The position numbers and the translations under genes are program-made. A stretch of 64,000 nt of DNA. Source: Trematomus loennbergii. Taxonomy: Eukaryota; Chordata; Actinopteri; Perciformes; Nototheniidae. The notes beneath the pieces were generated by a model. That model had not been told where the DNA came from, made no database searches, and worked only from the letters and a program-made list of their open reading frames with translations. Numbering within the stretch: position 1 is the stretch's first letter; each line of letters begins with the position of its first letter. The stretch covers positions 25,643,811 to 25,707,810 of the forward strand of contig JAAOOA010000127.1 in NCBI GenBank assembly GCA_012861695.1, given 5' to 3'. Below are positions 46,501-59,200 of the stretch, one piece after another.

Positions 46501-49500
46501 CCAGCAGGAAGGCCTCACTTATATTAGGAAACTTCCAATTAAATGTTCTTAGACTAAAAGTTAATATCAGACTGGCCTTATTCAGAGACATTCAGCTAAA
46601 CAACAGGGATTGTGTCTTTTTTAGAAGATGCTTTCTCATAAGTTACCCCAAAAATGTGGAATTAAAAAAAGAAAAAATGGTTTCAATTATTGAACAATGA
46701 AATTAATGTAAGCGATTTTCCTGCAAAGTTGAACCAGTAGATAGTTGCCCAAATTATGTCCATACCAATCTGACAAGTGTGGCATTTTTTCATCAAAAAC
46801 TATTTTTAGCACAAATGGCTAAAACAGCATAAATATGAAGCATGACTACAGTCATACTCGCATATCTGTGAGGGAGTAGTTGAGAGTTAAAGTGAGTCTA
46901 ATTCATCCATTTAAATATTTGTAAAATATAAGCTCAAGTCACAAAAATCCCACCAGTAGTTTTCTATGTCTAGTAACCTCTCTCTGGTGGCACTGTAGGA
47001 AAAGCCAGACGATCACTTAGCATCAGTCGCCATCTACCAGTGGGGATCATGAATGTCTGCACAAAACTGTATGGCAATCCATCTAACAGTTATTGAGATA
47101 TTAGTCTGAAAAAATAATGCCAGCCACAGTGTTGCCATGGTTAAAAACACGGTAACACATGCTTTCTGCTGCAGATAATAGACCTAACAGATTGCCGACT
47201 CTTGAACTTGAATTTAATCTTAAGTATTCACATTTCCAGCAAAACCTGAGCATATTTCTTTGTGTCTCAATTATTTTGGTATAACATGACTGCATCAGTG
47301 TGTTTACGTTTAAACAGAAATGTGGATAACAGCTCCTGGCTTCCTTGCTTTGGTTATATTCAGGACAAACTGTTTGTGTGTGTCATCTCATCCTCAGCAT
47401 GGGTGGAAAAAACTGCACACCACAACAGAGAAAATAACGAATCATTGGATTAAGTGACTACAAGGATTAGTGTCCCAGTTTTCCTCAATGTTCTCTTTGT
47501 AAATTACTTGCGTTTGTTTATAAGAAATGCATTATATGGGTGTTAATAAATATGATGTTCACACTATAAACCAGAATACTTGAGTAGTCTAGATATAATG
47601 TATGCATGGAAACCAACTCACAACATTGCTGCACAAATCCACAAAGAAGAGAGAGAGTTCAGCCTCATTGCTTTTATTAACATTTTTCGGTCCCCTTCCC
47701 TTAAATCAAGTGACAAATTACTTACGGAAAAACACCATCTGTTATTTCAGAGATTGAAACGAAGCATAGAGTTCCTGCACCTCACCCGCTCACACATTCA
47801 TGTTAAGAAACAGTCCCGTCTGTGAAATACCTAGCATTTAACTTATCATGCAGCTCTGGAACATGAGAGAAAAGTCTCATTAGGGTTTCAAGCACTTCTT
47901 AAATGATTTTCACCCTTTTCCTTTTTCACCTTGCATTTCTTTCTTTTGCCCAAAATCTTTCTTTTTCTGCGCTGTCCTAAAGTTTCTTCATGGAATGTGT
48001 TTTTGTTAGATATTCCAAATTCTCTCTTCACATTTTCCTCAGAGTAGAACAGATTCAATTACAAAACCAGACAGCACATTAGATTTCACTTTAACCTAAC
48101 AAAGTAAAAAAGGAAGCAGAACATGTCTGACTTCTTTGCTCTCGGAGAAACTGCAATTGAGCACAATTGCTGACAGAAATAAAATAGAAATGCTGAAGTA
48201 AGAAATGTTTGTTCAAAAATAGACATAAACAACACCCGATTCAGACAGCAAAGCGTTAAAGGCTGCAGATGTGGACTGAACAGTACCAGTAACTGAGACA
48301 CTCATATCTGAGTCACGCACACACTCTCACACACAGGCACATTTGTTTACTGAAACCTGCACTGATCAGCACTTCTTTGTTGTGGCAGAACCATAATAGG
48401 GCTTGAAACTCAAATTCTGACACTCATAAACACCAGGCAGAGATGTCAGAAAATCATTTTCATTTCACCTTTCATCCACACCACTGACAGATCAAACCCT
48501 CTTCCATCAAAATGAATAATCAGTGTCTCACAGCTGAGGAATAAACACTGCGTGTCAAGCTCACAAGAAAACACTTCGTTCACTTCTCGAGGTAGTGCTG
48601 ATTATGCAACGCAGACTCCACATTAAACTCTTAGGTTGACACGCTATAGTCTCGTCAACCACAAGTTGCCATGATTTGTTTTTTTTCTTGTTTCTAAAGA
48701 GGATGAGTAATGTTAGTGGAACAACTGTTATTAAGAAATAAACACAAACAGTGGAAAATGAATCCTTACTGTCACTTATAACTCATCCTGTGTGGATAAC
48801 TAAATGTAAAGTGTGACACTTCAACATGATCGTAGCTGTAAGAAGTGAAGTAAGATATATTATCTATAGGCTATAATTAAAAGAATAGCTCAACATTTTG
48901 GTAATATGTGTGTTATTTTCCTTGCTGAAAGATGAAAAGATTGAAAGCACTTTGCCTGATATCTGCAGGATCAACTTAATGCTATAGTCAGTGGCTAGTT
49001 AGCTTAGCATAAAGACTGGAAACAGCTGACTCATTCTGCCTACCAGAGACCAGAATGTGGTTTAACACATAACACAACCAATTAAAGCTTTACACTTTGG
49101 TTTTGTACATATTAAATAAATACAAAATATGACCTTTTTAAATAGTGAGACAAGTTTTGGACACAGTGAGTCTAGCTGCTAGCCTGTTTCCAGTCCTCAT
49201 GATAAGCTAAACTAAGCTAATCCTCTGCTAGTTGAAACCTTTATAGCCCATTCATTCGAGTGGTAACAATCTTCGCATGTCATTTATTGCAAAACTGTGT
49301 AAAACTATTGATAAAGTAACAATTTGGGCTTCATTTTTTTGTCATGAGTGTTTGTTCAGCCATATTAACCGTCTACCCGCAACACTAGTCGGGAAAAAGC
49401 ACAACACTGGTACACACACACAGGTGAGTTGAAAAATGTGTTTGGTGTGTAAGCTCTGCCTATAACCTCTGGCATATCAAACACTGCTGAGTAATAGCAA

Positions 49501-50790
49501 ACAGTGAAATGTCACCGCACCCAGTTTCTTAATACTGGAAATGCAAAGGCAATCAGTCGGACCCTAGACTGTGTGTTACCTCACTCGTTGACAGACAAAT
49601 TAAAATCATTGTTGGAACACTGTTCTCTGATATTGTGACTACACAACTCAGGAAATTGCAATTAAATGCTAAGTCGATCGTCTGCGTCACACAACCAGTT
49701 CATCCACCTCAACTGTCTGATAATGTTCATACTTGTAGGCTAGGCAAACCTTCTGACTACATATCAAACATTTGTTTTACACGATGGAAAAGGCAATTGA
49801 TCAGCACAGTAGTTCATTTCATTTCACTCACTCACCCACACATAAACACACACCCCACAGTATAACCCACTACTGTATAAAAACATGTGCAAACGTTTTA
49901 CTAAATGCAACTCATTCGAAATAATTCCCCCTATAAAACACAAGCCATACTACAGACAAATGGTCCATTTAAAAATATTTCATCAGAATGCCTCGGATAA
50001 AGTAAAGGCACTTTCTGCATGAAAATCGTAGAAAAATGACATTACTAAACCTGTAACTATTAAACTGAATATCATATCAGTAAGTCTTCCACATGGTGCA
50101 AAGTTAAGATATATTTGTGACTTCTACTAGGAGATACCAGACAAAATGATATGCATTTAATTGCAGTGAACATCTGAGCGAGATGAAGGTGCATTCCCAA
50201 TGTAATTGTAATTTGGCCAAAAATTATATATTTTCATTGCCAGTGACTGCAATAAAATCCTAAAATGCTATATTGAAGAGCATCTGGAATGTTTTTCTGA
50301 TGGTGGTTAATGAACCAGAATATTATAGTAGTTTTCCTTGATAATTGTACATTTTGGAAGCACATGAATCAGTCCCAGGAGAATCCAAAGTGCATGATGT
50401 TGGAGAGAAGGGGACAAACAGAACCCGTTTCATGGTGTTACACTGTACAATAAAATACAGATTAGGTATAAATCTGTAACCTATATTCATATTTTAATGT
50501 TACAATCACCTTAAATTATGTAAAATAAACAATATGCTGCAACATTGCCTATGTGATGTGTATTTCAGAAATATAAAGGTACAGTAGGTCTCAAAATGTT
50601 TTGACTTTATATCCGTCAAAGTGAAAGACTGGCTTAGTACGTCATTCCAGTAATTATTGCTTAATTTATCTGCAAGTCTTTTCCAACTCTTCCAATACCC
50701 CTCACAACGCCTTGATAAGAGTCAAAATCTTCCTTTTTCCTTCTCTTCTCTAGTTTTTGGCATCTTGAACCAGGCAGCAGTTTGGTGTCT
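43581..50790. other. intergenic DNA left of snx33
   Basis: No gene is recognised. A common fish interspersed repeat lies at about 48880-49240. The right end should contain the snx33 3'UTR (reading leftward from 50790), but I cannot place its polyadenylation signal with confidence. Remaining sequence is AT-rich and without clear features. Confidence 0.45.
48880..49240. repeat. teleost interspersed repeat ('agcttagcataaagactgga')
   Basis: It contains 'agttagcttagcataaagac', 'tggaaacagctgac', 'gctagcctgtttccagtcct' and 'aagctaaactaagctaatc'. The two halves are partly inverted copies. This body is abundant in fish genomes. The superfamily is not assigned. Confidence 0.6.
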
Positions 50791-51044
50791 CTACAGACAG
50801 TCGTACATGCGCAGGGTGCGCTCCAGTTGCTGCACAACACGCTGGTAAAAGGCTATCTGCTCCGTGAGGTAGGCCTGCATCATCTGTTTGAAGTCCACCT
50901 CTCGCTGCTGGTGGAAGTGGCTCATCTCCGCCTGCAGGGCAAAGCCAACCGTCCGGCAGCGTTTCCTGATGCCATCGGCCTCGCCCTGGTCCATCTTCCC
51001 CTCGTCACTCATCCGCTGGCTCTCCTTCACCTTGGCGAAGGCAC
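50791..51044 (-). CDS. snx33: snx33 last coding exon (BAR domain C-terminus)
   Basis: On the - strand the acceptor 'taaccttatcccAG' is followed by GAFAKVKESQRMSDEGKMDQ (G split by the splice), then GEADGIRKRCRTVGFALQ, AEMSHFHQQREVDFKQMM and QAYLTEQIAFYQRVVQQL, ending ERTLRMYDCL and TAG. This is the C-terminal part of the PX-BAR module of the SNX9/SNX18/SNX33 subfamily. The GFALQAEM.HFHQ.RE.DFK.MM and TLRMYD end fit SNX33 best. SNX33 binds phosphoinositides and dynamin and acts in endocytosis and cytokinesis. The earlier exon (SH3, PX and most of BAR) is not found before 64000, so the intron exceeds 12.9 kb. Convergent placement with cspg4 supports SNX33 over SNX18. Confidence 0.88.
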
Positions 51045-51130
51045 CTGGGATAAGGTTAAAAGGTTATATATTTTAAAAAACAGTATTATTATAAACAAAA
51101 CACTTATGTGTCAATATTGGTAGACGTATA

Positions 51131-51195
51131 TTACGATACGATACGATAACGATAATACTTTATTGGTCAGATCGAGTCTGAAATTTGACTTGCAT
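51131..51195. repeat. (ACGAT)n plus LINE-tail-like motif
   Basis: ACGATACGATACGATAACGA is followed by 'taatactttattggtcagat'. A short tandem end joined to a TTTATTG motif is typical of truncated fish non-LTR elements. Confidence 0.5.
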
Positions 51196-53572
51196 CACAT
51201 ATTGCATTGAATATAGGCTAAGGCCATCGTAATGTTAATAAACAGAAAGGTTATCGTAGGTGGTATGTGGTGATTCAGTTTCTGTTTAACTTGCCAACTT
51301 TTTGAGATATCCATCTCTTAGATGTCTGCCTCCACCCACAGACAAATATTGTGTCCTCGATATGCAGGTCGTTTTGGTTTTATATCCTGCTTGGGTTGTT
51401 AGTTAAATTGATCATGAATGACTGAGATTGGTGGTTTGTCCCTTTATGCAGCGTCAATCACTGGCAACATATTTATCAACCCTTCATTTGGAGTAAATTA
51501 TGACTACCGACAGACTTTTCTTGCAACTTAGTTATGGAAAATGCTTTCCTTTTGTAACCAGCAGAAATCCTATACATGTGAATGTGCCTATTATGACATT
51601 GTACGTCCTGGATTGTGACTATTGCACATTTTAGCGGGTCGGTTGTGTTTTGGTTGGACTGGCCGTTAAAGTCACCAAAAACTATTTTCAGACAATCTAA
51701 AAATGCATTCGTACCAATAAAATGCAGCGATGATAGAGGCAGTGAAAAGCTGTAAAATGTGCTTCTGATTAAACTATAAAAATAAAAACCGTGAAGCACA
51801 TTTTGTCATAAAAGATAACTATAGTTAAAAACCGTCTCAGATTTTGATTGCTCTTCTGGCTTTGGGTGAGTCTGGATTACTTTACGTTGTGCTAGCTATA
51901 TGGAAGGGAAAGAAAATGCTACAGTAATGCTATACAAATATCTCCGTCATGGAAGTCAGCAGTAAAAAACAACTTTTCCCCTATACTCCAGTGAAGCTGT
52001 ACACTTTATAGGTAAAGCAGGGAACAAACCACACAATTACTTTTTGTTTCATTGCATACTTAAATGTTTAGTTTCAGTTTGATGCAGAAAAAGTTGTAAC
52101 CACATTCACAGACTGAATGACGTACAATTCCAAGTAAAGAACATAGCAGCCTAATGGCATGTCGCTCTGCTGCATTTCCCACCAGATTAGAGAGTCATGT
52201 CTCATACGAGCTGATCTCCATACCAGGAAGAAGACTGACTTTAGACATGTATAAGCTAGCTAGCAGTACTAGTTTGGACAGGCTAGTTGTTCTGTCTTTA
52301 ATGTATCCACTGCACGTGTTATGCATTAACTCTATATGTCAGTTCATGCCGCCTTAGATTTTGTATGAAATTATTGGCAGAAGTCTGGGAAAGCATGAAC
52401 AGCACTTTCAATCTGTTCCAGCGAGGAGGCGTGTGGAGTACAGTCAGTGGCGTTGACCTACATTCATGAATTCTGTTTTCCACATGAGAGGAGAATGTGC
52501 ATCACCAGAGAGCATGTCTGTGGGACATAAAGGAAAGGAGCTCATGGTTGTGTGTGCAGCGAGGATTTATGGGGGGTGTATTTTTGGATCAGCTAATGCA
52601 CAATCTCATCACAAAGATGCACTCTTCCTCGCAGCAAAATCTGCTCTCTATATTGCAAAACTAAGTTACATGACACAAGTCACCAAAAAATATGGTTGGA
52701 TTTAAAATCAGGCTGTTTTGGTTTGCTTTTATTCTTAAACCCAATTATTTCAACATGTTCGGATCAGATAATGCTTCCTTGCAGCTAAATCTGCTCTCTA
52801 ACTCGATGCAATTAATACAATTAAAGCCCAAAAACCATAGCTACTTAAAGAAAATAATTATGGAAAAAACCAAAGCTGTTTGTTTCCTTCTTTTCGAAAT
52901 CCAATCCTTCTCTCCCAGGCTGCCAGAGGGCCGAGGTATAAAAGTCACGGCTCGCCACTGTGCTCTATGATACATGGCCAGTGGTCTAGAAAGTCACCAG
53001 ATTTGTTTATCTTGCTCAACCAGACTGGCAACCGCATGCTTTATGGCTGTGGTGGCCAAAAAGAGGATTTAACTATTTCACATGTGACAGCTTCAGTGTG
53101 AGCTGAAACAACATAAATAAGGCTTTCTAGCATGGTTTCTGCAGGGTTCACTTAGTTAAATGTCACCATGAGTGAATATTCAATGTCATGATCATACTTT
53201 CCAAAGTGTCTTTTAAACCAGAGGGGACAAAATGGCCTAGAACTATTTATTATGATAAACTTTATTTTACTACTTACCAGCAGTATATAAGCAGGTCCTG
53301 ATGATATAATTATTTAAATAAATGCTACCTGGAATTGAGAAAGTGGCAGTAAAGTGAATGGATGATTAACCAATTCAAAAATAAGGTTTTCTGCCAAACT
53401 CAACACTAGCCCTTCATTACATAATTGGCTTTCTAACGAGCTGGCTGTATTAACAGTGTCAGCTACAGGCCTGTTATACAACATGACTGTATATGCCTAT
53501 AATATTTACACATTTTTAAAAGTAAATGCCTTTTTAGAGAAAAACTGACGTGCAGATACCCTGTCTAGTTTT

Positions 53573-54463
53573 TTAAAGGTCCCATGTCATGGCCATTTCT
53601 ACTGATCTTATTTCCATTGTTGAGGTCTACTAGAATAGATTTAAATTGTGCAATTTTCCAAATCACATTGGTTTCTCAGAGCATCTCTGTAAAGTATGTG
53701 TATTCACCAGGTATTCACTCTCTGTCCTAAACGGCTTGTTGGAGCTCCTGCCCCCCCCTCCTTGTGAGCCCAGTGTGCTCTGATTGGTCGGGACGTTGCG
53801 AGGCTCGCTGCTGCGAACTGCTGCGAACTGCTGCTCGTTGCTATGAGGAGCGGACAGGTTTCCGGGTCGGCGATACAGCGAGAACAAGCTAAACTCATCC
53901 TGAGCACACACAAACACTCACAGCCGAAGTAAAAACAATAAGTGTGGCTTGATATTGAGTAAGAAAAAGGTTTATTCAATTCAATTCAATTCAAGTTTAT
54001 TTATATAGCCCAAAATCACAAATCCTATTTGTCTCAGAGGGCTTCACAAGTCAACAAACAAAACGTTTATAACGCTGTGAGAATGGGTCTGCGGAGAGCA
54101 TTTCTCCGTTCCCACCAGCGTTCAGGGAGCTCTATGCAAGTCAATGGGGACTCCCTGTTAGTTAGCCAAGGGATCCTGGTGTGTGAGGTGCTCTGCGGAT
54201 TGGTCCATTTGGGCCAATCCGGTCATTTGTTGTTGATTTGGGTGTTCACACGTCACAGAACCCAGGAAGAAAACAATGGAAAATGAGAATCTCCAACGAG
54301 GCATTCTGGGGCAGCATAGACAGGTCTTTTCTGTGTTAGAGTTTTACTCGCTACAGGGTGTACTTTGAGGGTTTGTGACTGCAGACCGTTTACATGCATA
54401 AAAAGCTACATAACACACAAGGGGACGGGTAATAACCAGAAAAGCATGACATGGGCCCTTTAA
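53573..54463. mobile_element. TTAA-type element, GGGCCCATGTCATG family, reversed
   Basis: It is flanked by TTAA (53573-53576 and 54460-54463). The left end AAGGTCCCATGTCATGGCC pairs with the right end AAGCATGACATGGGCCCTT. It is the reverse-oriented relative of 28858-29603. A retroelement tail (53974-54058: TTCAATTCAATTCAATTCAA then GTTTATTTATATAGCCC) is inserted in it. It also has a short GCTGCGAACT duplication near 53811-53830. Confidence 0.8.
53974..54058. repeat. retroelement tail inserted in a TTAA element
   Basis: TTCAATTCAATTCAATTCAA is followed by 'gtttatttatatagcccaaa', 'atcacaaatcctatttgtct' and 'cagagggcttcac', a common fish 3'-end signature. It interrupts 53573-54463. Confidence 0.65.
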
Positions 54464-54543
54464 GTCATACAGTATGTGTATAGAAGAAGAAGAATGAGGA
54501 CAGTGGAGATTAATTACGGCCACAACCCTCTGGGGAATTGAAA

Positions 54544-54612
54544 TCAGGCATCTGCTAAATTCCCCATTCCCACAGCCCGGGCTGTGGGAATGGGGAATTT
54601 AGCGATGCCTGA
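54544..54612. repeat. long perfect hairpin (48-bp uninterrupted palindrome)
   Basis: A perfect palindrome spans 54555-54602, centred on CCCGGG at 54576-54581. It extends with a small bulge to matching TCAGGCATC and GATGCCTGA outer arms. A second small palindrome, TGAATTCACT/AGTGAATTCA, follows at 54621-54648. The host sequence is not a recognised transposon. Confidence 0.95.
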
Positions 54613-55375
54613 GTGATTTTTGAATTCACTCACTGCAGAGTGAATTCAGGAAGTTCAGCACTTCTTCTCCACGTCTTCATCTATCTTCTGTCCGTTTGAC
54701 ACAAACAATAAACTAAGAACGTAAGTCTCTCTCTAAGATATTTGTATTTGTTTATGTGTGTTGCTTGGGTTCTTTTATGTCTGTCGAAATGTCCCAATCC
54801 CTTCTCTTAAGCATACTTTTCTCCACAGACTGAAGGCTCTTCTAAGATCCAAACATTTGCAGAAAGCAGTTTCAAGTTCTTTAAGTGTGTTTAATCTTAA
54901 CTCCTTCTCATACATGGTTTCCAGTCACAGCTATTTAAATCATTCTTCCTGTTTAAAAATAAAGTTGTCATTAAACTGAAGTGGAGCCGTTTAAGTTGAG
55001 GCTTGTTAGTATAAATGATCATTCCCCTTTTAATTTGTATTTAATCAGACAGGATAAAAATAACATTGGTTGATAGGTGGTGTCGTAGAATCAACTTTTT
55101 GACATGCAATATTATTGAAATGGCTGTCTTGATTCATCAGATCAGCTAGTAAACTGAAAAAAGGTGATAAAATGTCTTCCAAATTATCATATTTGAGCAG
55201 TTAAGGGGTAAAAATATTATAAAATCTAAATGTTTGCACACATTGCAATAAACAAAACCATGGCGTTCCTATTTTTTGTCAGAAAAAGTCAAAAAGAATA
55301 TCCCCTTGCAGCAAAAAAATGGTTTGTTCCGAAACCATATGACCTGCGTGACATGATGGATCTCACTGGCCAACA

Positions 55376-55981
55376 CAGTCTCACGGCATTTCGTGTTATA
55401 GTCACGAAATTAATCTATTGATTCGTGTTCACCAACACGATTTTCCCATTTTTTCATGTCACACAGAACGATTTTAAAAGCAATGTAAATAATAACAAAT
55501 TAGAAGGAAAAACAGATTTAAAAAAATACAGATTTCAGTATTCTGACACAGAACGATTTTAGAAGCAATGTATTTCTATTGGTAGTATGTTTCATGCCTG
55601 CACCAAATAATAACAAATTAGAAGGAAAAAGACATGACAAAAAATACAGATTTCAGTATTCTGAGGCTCTGAGCCATTTCTTTTCCTCGCGGACAGCAAA
55701 AAAACTCAGACATTATACAATTTAAAATAAAAGGGATAGGGTTAGGCTTAGGGTAAGCTATTGAGTAAGAAAATGTGTTTATGAACCACACAGCTTCCGG
55801 TCTTCCAAGACCCGACCGGACAAAAAGACGTGGTGCAGGCACGAAACATACTACCAATAGAAATACATTGCTTTTAAAATCGTTCTGTGTGACACGAAAA
55901 AAATGCGAAAATCGTGTTGGTGAACACGAATCAATAGATTAAATTAATTTTGTGACTATAACACGAAATGGCGTGAGACTG
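55376..55981. mobile_element. inverted-repeat element, ~606 bp, arms >100 bp
   Basis: The left end CAGTCTCACGGCATTTCGTG and its complement at the right extend through 'ttatagtcacgaaatt', 'tctattgattcgtgttcacc' and 'acacagaacgatttt'. The left half contains an internal direct duplication (about 55466-55547 and 55548-55662). The first unit lacks about 35 bp present in the second. No clear target duplication or coding frame is seen. Confidence 0.8.
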
Positions 55982-58830
55982 GGTTGCACTGGCAGCCATT
56001 TTCAATGCATACTGGTTAGTGTCTCTCGTTTTTTTAAACATTTGATCTTTAATAGTGTATTGTCAAGGAGAATATAAATCGAGCAATACCATGCAAGGCC
56101 TGGCATTGAAAAAATAGGGAAGATGTCAACTATCTTACCTATTTAACTAAGTTACCCAAAGTACGGCCAAGTTGATGTGACCCTACTTGGATCACTGGGT
56201 AAATATGTTTCCCTTAAAATACGCAAATTCTTAAAGCTTTGCGATGGTTTACTATGGTTTGCTTTATGTACAAAGCCATTACTTATGTACTATTGTGTTT
56301 ATGTCAACGGTGTGAATGACTTATAACCTGTTTGTCCAAAAGACTTGGACATTAGGAAAATGGAATTTAAAAATCAAGATACACTCCTTCAAAGGTTGTA
56401 CCTTCCTTTAAGAGGTTAAGTTGGATACAATCACCAATTGTGAAAACATTGCTTACTAAAACCCTTTATCTGCTTTCATTTCCAAATACTGCCAGAACTC
56501 TCTGTACTGTAAAATAAACAAATCTGTGATTTTGGACCAAAGATATCAAACACAGGAAGACCTAACGTGACTGACTAAGATTAGTGGATGTTATTCACAC
56601 AAGTCGAGTAAACAGAAAAAAAATTCAACAGAGGACAAATGAGGCTTGTCACCACAAAACACTGACCATTAGTATAGGGCTGTGAGTGTGTGTGTGATTG
56701 TGTGTGTGGGTGGAGGGGCTGCTGACGCCCGAGTCAAGCACCACAGAGGACTGATAAGGCGTTTGTTCTCAGTTTATCCTCACATAAAGTCAAGCCCCAA
56801 CAAAAAGGCTTCTTACTCAAATATTGCTGCTACACAATGTTTTCTTAGCTAAAGTAACAGCATACATTTGCAAACTATAGGTGAATCCATGTGAAATAGG
56901 GGTAAACGGCTTACTGACAAAGAGCTTGTAGGGTTGGTGAGCTGCAAGTAAAAAAACATGCTAACGCTAACCAGTTGCATTAGCCTTTAACCTTATTTCA
57001 GTTTGATCTGTACTCTGTGGCTTTGTTCCTCTTATAGTTTTACAATATTCATTTCAATAAGGTTATTCCAAAGGTAAAACACATAGCTGTTTACTTCTTA
57101 TGGGTGAACATAATAAGTAGGGTAATGAAAGTGGGAGAAAAAAGCTAAGCTAAGATAGCTAACTAGCTGACACACATATTGCGGTCAGAACTGTCTCATG
57201 GGTGAAATCACTGGCGGTGTTTCCATAAAAAAGGCAAACTAAGTAAATACTGAAATTAAAGGGACAGAACAATTTAAGTACAGAAGGAAGGGAGGTAAAA
57301 AATACAGGACAAAAGATTGCAAAAGTGCAGAACATCTGGAAAGGGAAGCTTTAGAAGAGAAGAGAAACTGAAACACAGCTTCAAGAATGCATGACAGGGT
57401 CAAAAGTACTGCCAGCGTTTAATGTGGGCCTTAAAAGCCTCACGGATACACAAACATGAGAAAACCCCACTGCTGAGTAAGCTAACAGTTATAGTGTTTA
57501 TCCCACCAAATCAGATACACAGATAAAAACAGAGCTGCAGTTTATGTCCCCAGCTGGAATCTGCTTCCAACCGCTTTTAGCCATCTCAAGTACCCTTTGT
57601 CAATTTATCTTTGGGATTAATTTGCTATGGGACACTGAAACAAATGTTTCCAATCGTTTGATTTTTTTGTATTACTCCGAGGGATGTGGAAACACAACCA
57701 CCCTCAAGGGGGAATTACTTACCAGAAATGCTTAATCTGTGATCAGTCAATTTACTCTGCACACATGATATAACTTTTGGCACATCTACTAGTTTTTTGA
57801 CCGTGACTGCAACGGTGCTTACATAAATAAGACAGTGAGATTCCAATGGCTCCAATTGAAGTTCTTAATTGAATCCATGCAAAGCAAGCGAATGTTCTGT
57901 ACTTATTACGCTCAGAGAATCTGATCTAAAACACTATAGTATACTACACTTCCACACAGATGCTCTTTTAAATCTAGGCCGATGTCAGACATGTTCCTAT
58001 CAAGATATTTGATTTTACAGAGGGAAATGCTCATCACTGATCTTGAAGGGTAATATAATTCATCACTGCTGTTAATAGTCCCCTGTATAACATAACTCAG
58101 CAAAGGGATTTATGTCATTCTTTTTCAGCTCCTATATTGTATGCTGTCACAGTGAAATCAAAAGTTGGACTTGATATGGAAAGGTTATGGGATTTTAAGC
58201 TGCGACCGGGAACAAAAAACAACTATATTATGAGATAACATGAACTAATAAATAACTATAAATGTGTCAACATTAACTGGGACATCATTACTCCTTGGTA
58301 TAACTTATCACTTTTACTCTAATCTTTGTGAGACAAGAGTAATGATTCCTTAAATCCCGTCTTAAGGCTTTCTGTTCCTTTTCTGATGGTGCAATTAATT
58401 TATAACAGTTTCTGCACCTTTGTTAAAGAACAGATGTCTTTCTTGTATTGCTTTGAGTCGGCCATGGAACTATTGTTCACTGCGTAGTGTTGCAATTAAT
58501 TGAGAGAGACAAAGTTATCCCTGTGATGAAAGACAATTGGCTGATCATAATGTAATTTGGGCTTTCAAATGCAATAAATTATTTCCAGCATCAGCATATC
58601 CAGCTTCAAATTACATACCATATGAAATTAAATACTTGGTCTGATGACAAGAGTTTTCCATTGTCCTATATTTTATGATGCTTCTTTTCGTAACACAAGA
58701 AAAGACCAGAGAATGCAATAGCTAACAATGCTGTCCTCTGAGGGATGGTGTCGCCATGTGAACCACAGGCATCGTTACCATGTCAGTGCTACCATGACAA
58801 CAGCTCTGAGCAGATAAATCTCTCTGACAC

Positions 58831-59200
58831 TTAAAGGGGCCCTATTATACTCATTTTCAGGTTCATATGTATTTAGTGCCTCGACTACAGTGACATGTTT
58901 ACATGCTTTAATGTCCAGAAAGCGCTTTATTTTTCTCCTACTGCCTGTGCTGCAGCAGGCCAGAGCCCAGTCTGCTCTGATTGGTTAGTTGGCTGGCTCT
59001 GTCGCGATTGGTCAACCGCTTAGAGATGTCTCGCCCCTTGCTAATAGAAGCGTGACTGCTACGTAGTGATGTTACTATGTTGCGGAAGTAAACAAAAGAG
59101 TCCAATCAAATCATTTCAGGCAGATTTAGAGGCACAAAACCTATATAACGCACTTCAGGAAAAGTGAAAACCCTCAAAAGCATAATAGGGCCCCTTTAAA
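58831..59200. mobile_element. complete TTAA-flanked MITE, 370 bp
   Basis: It is flanked by TTAA (58831-58834 and 59197-59200). The inverted ends are AGGGGCCCTATTATACTC and AAAGCATAATAGGGCCCCT. The body shares landmarks with the partial copies at 92-1016 and 24273-24640. It is non-coding. Confidence 0.9.
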
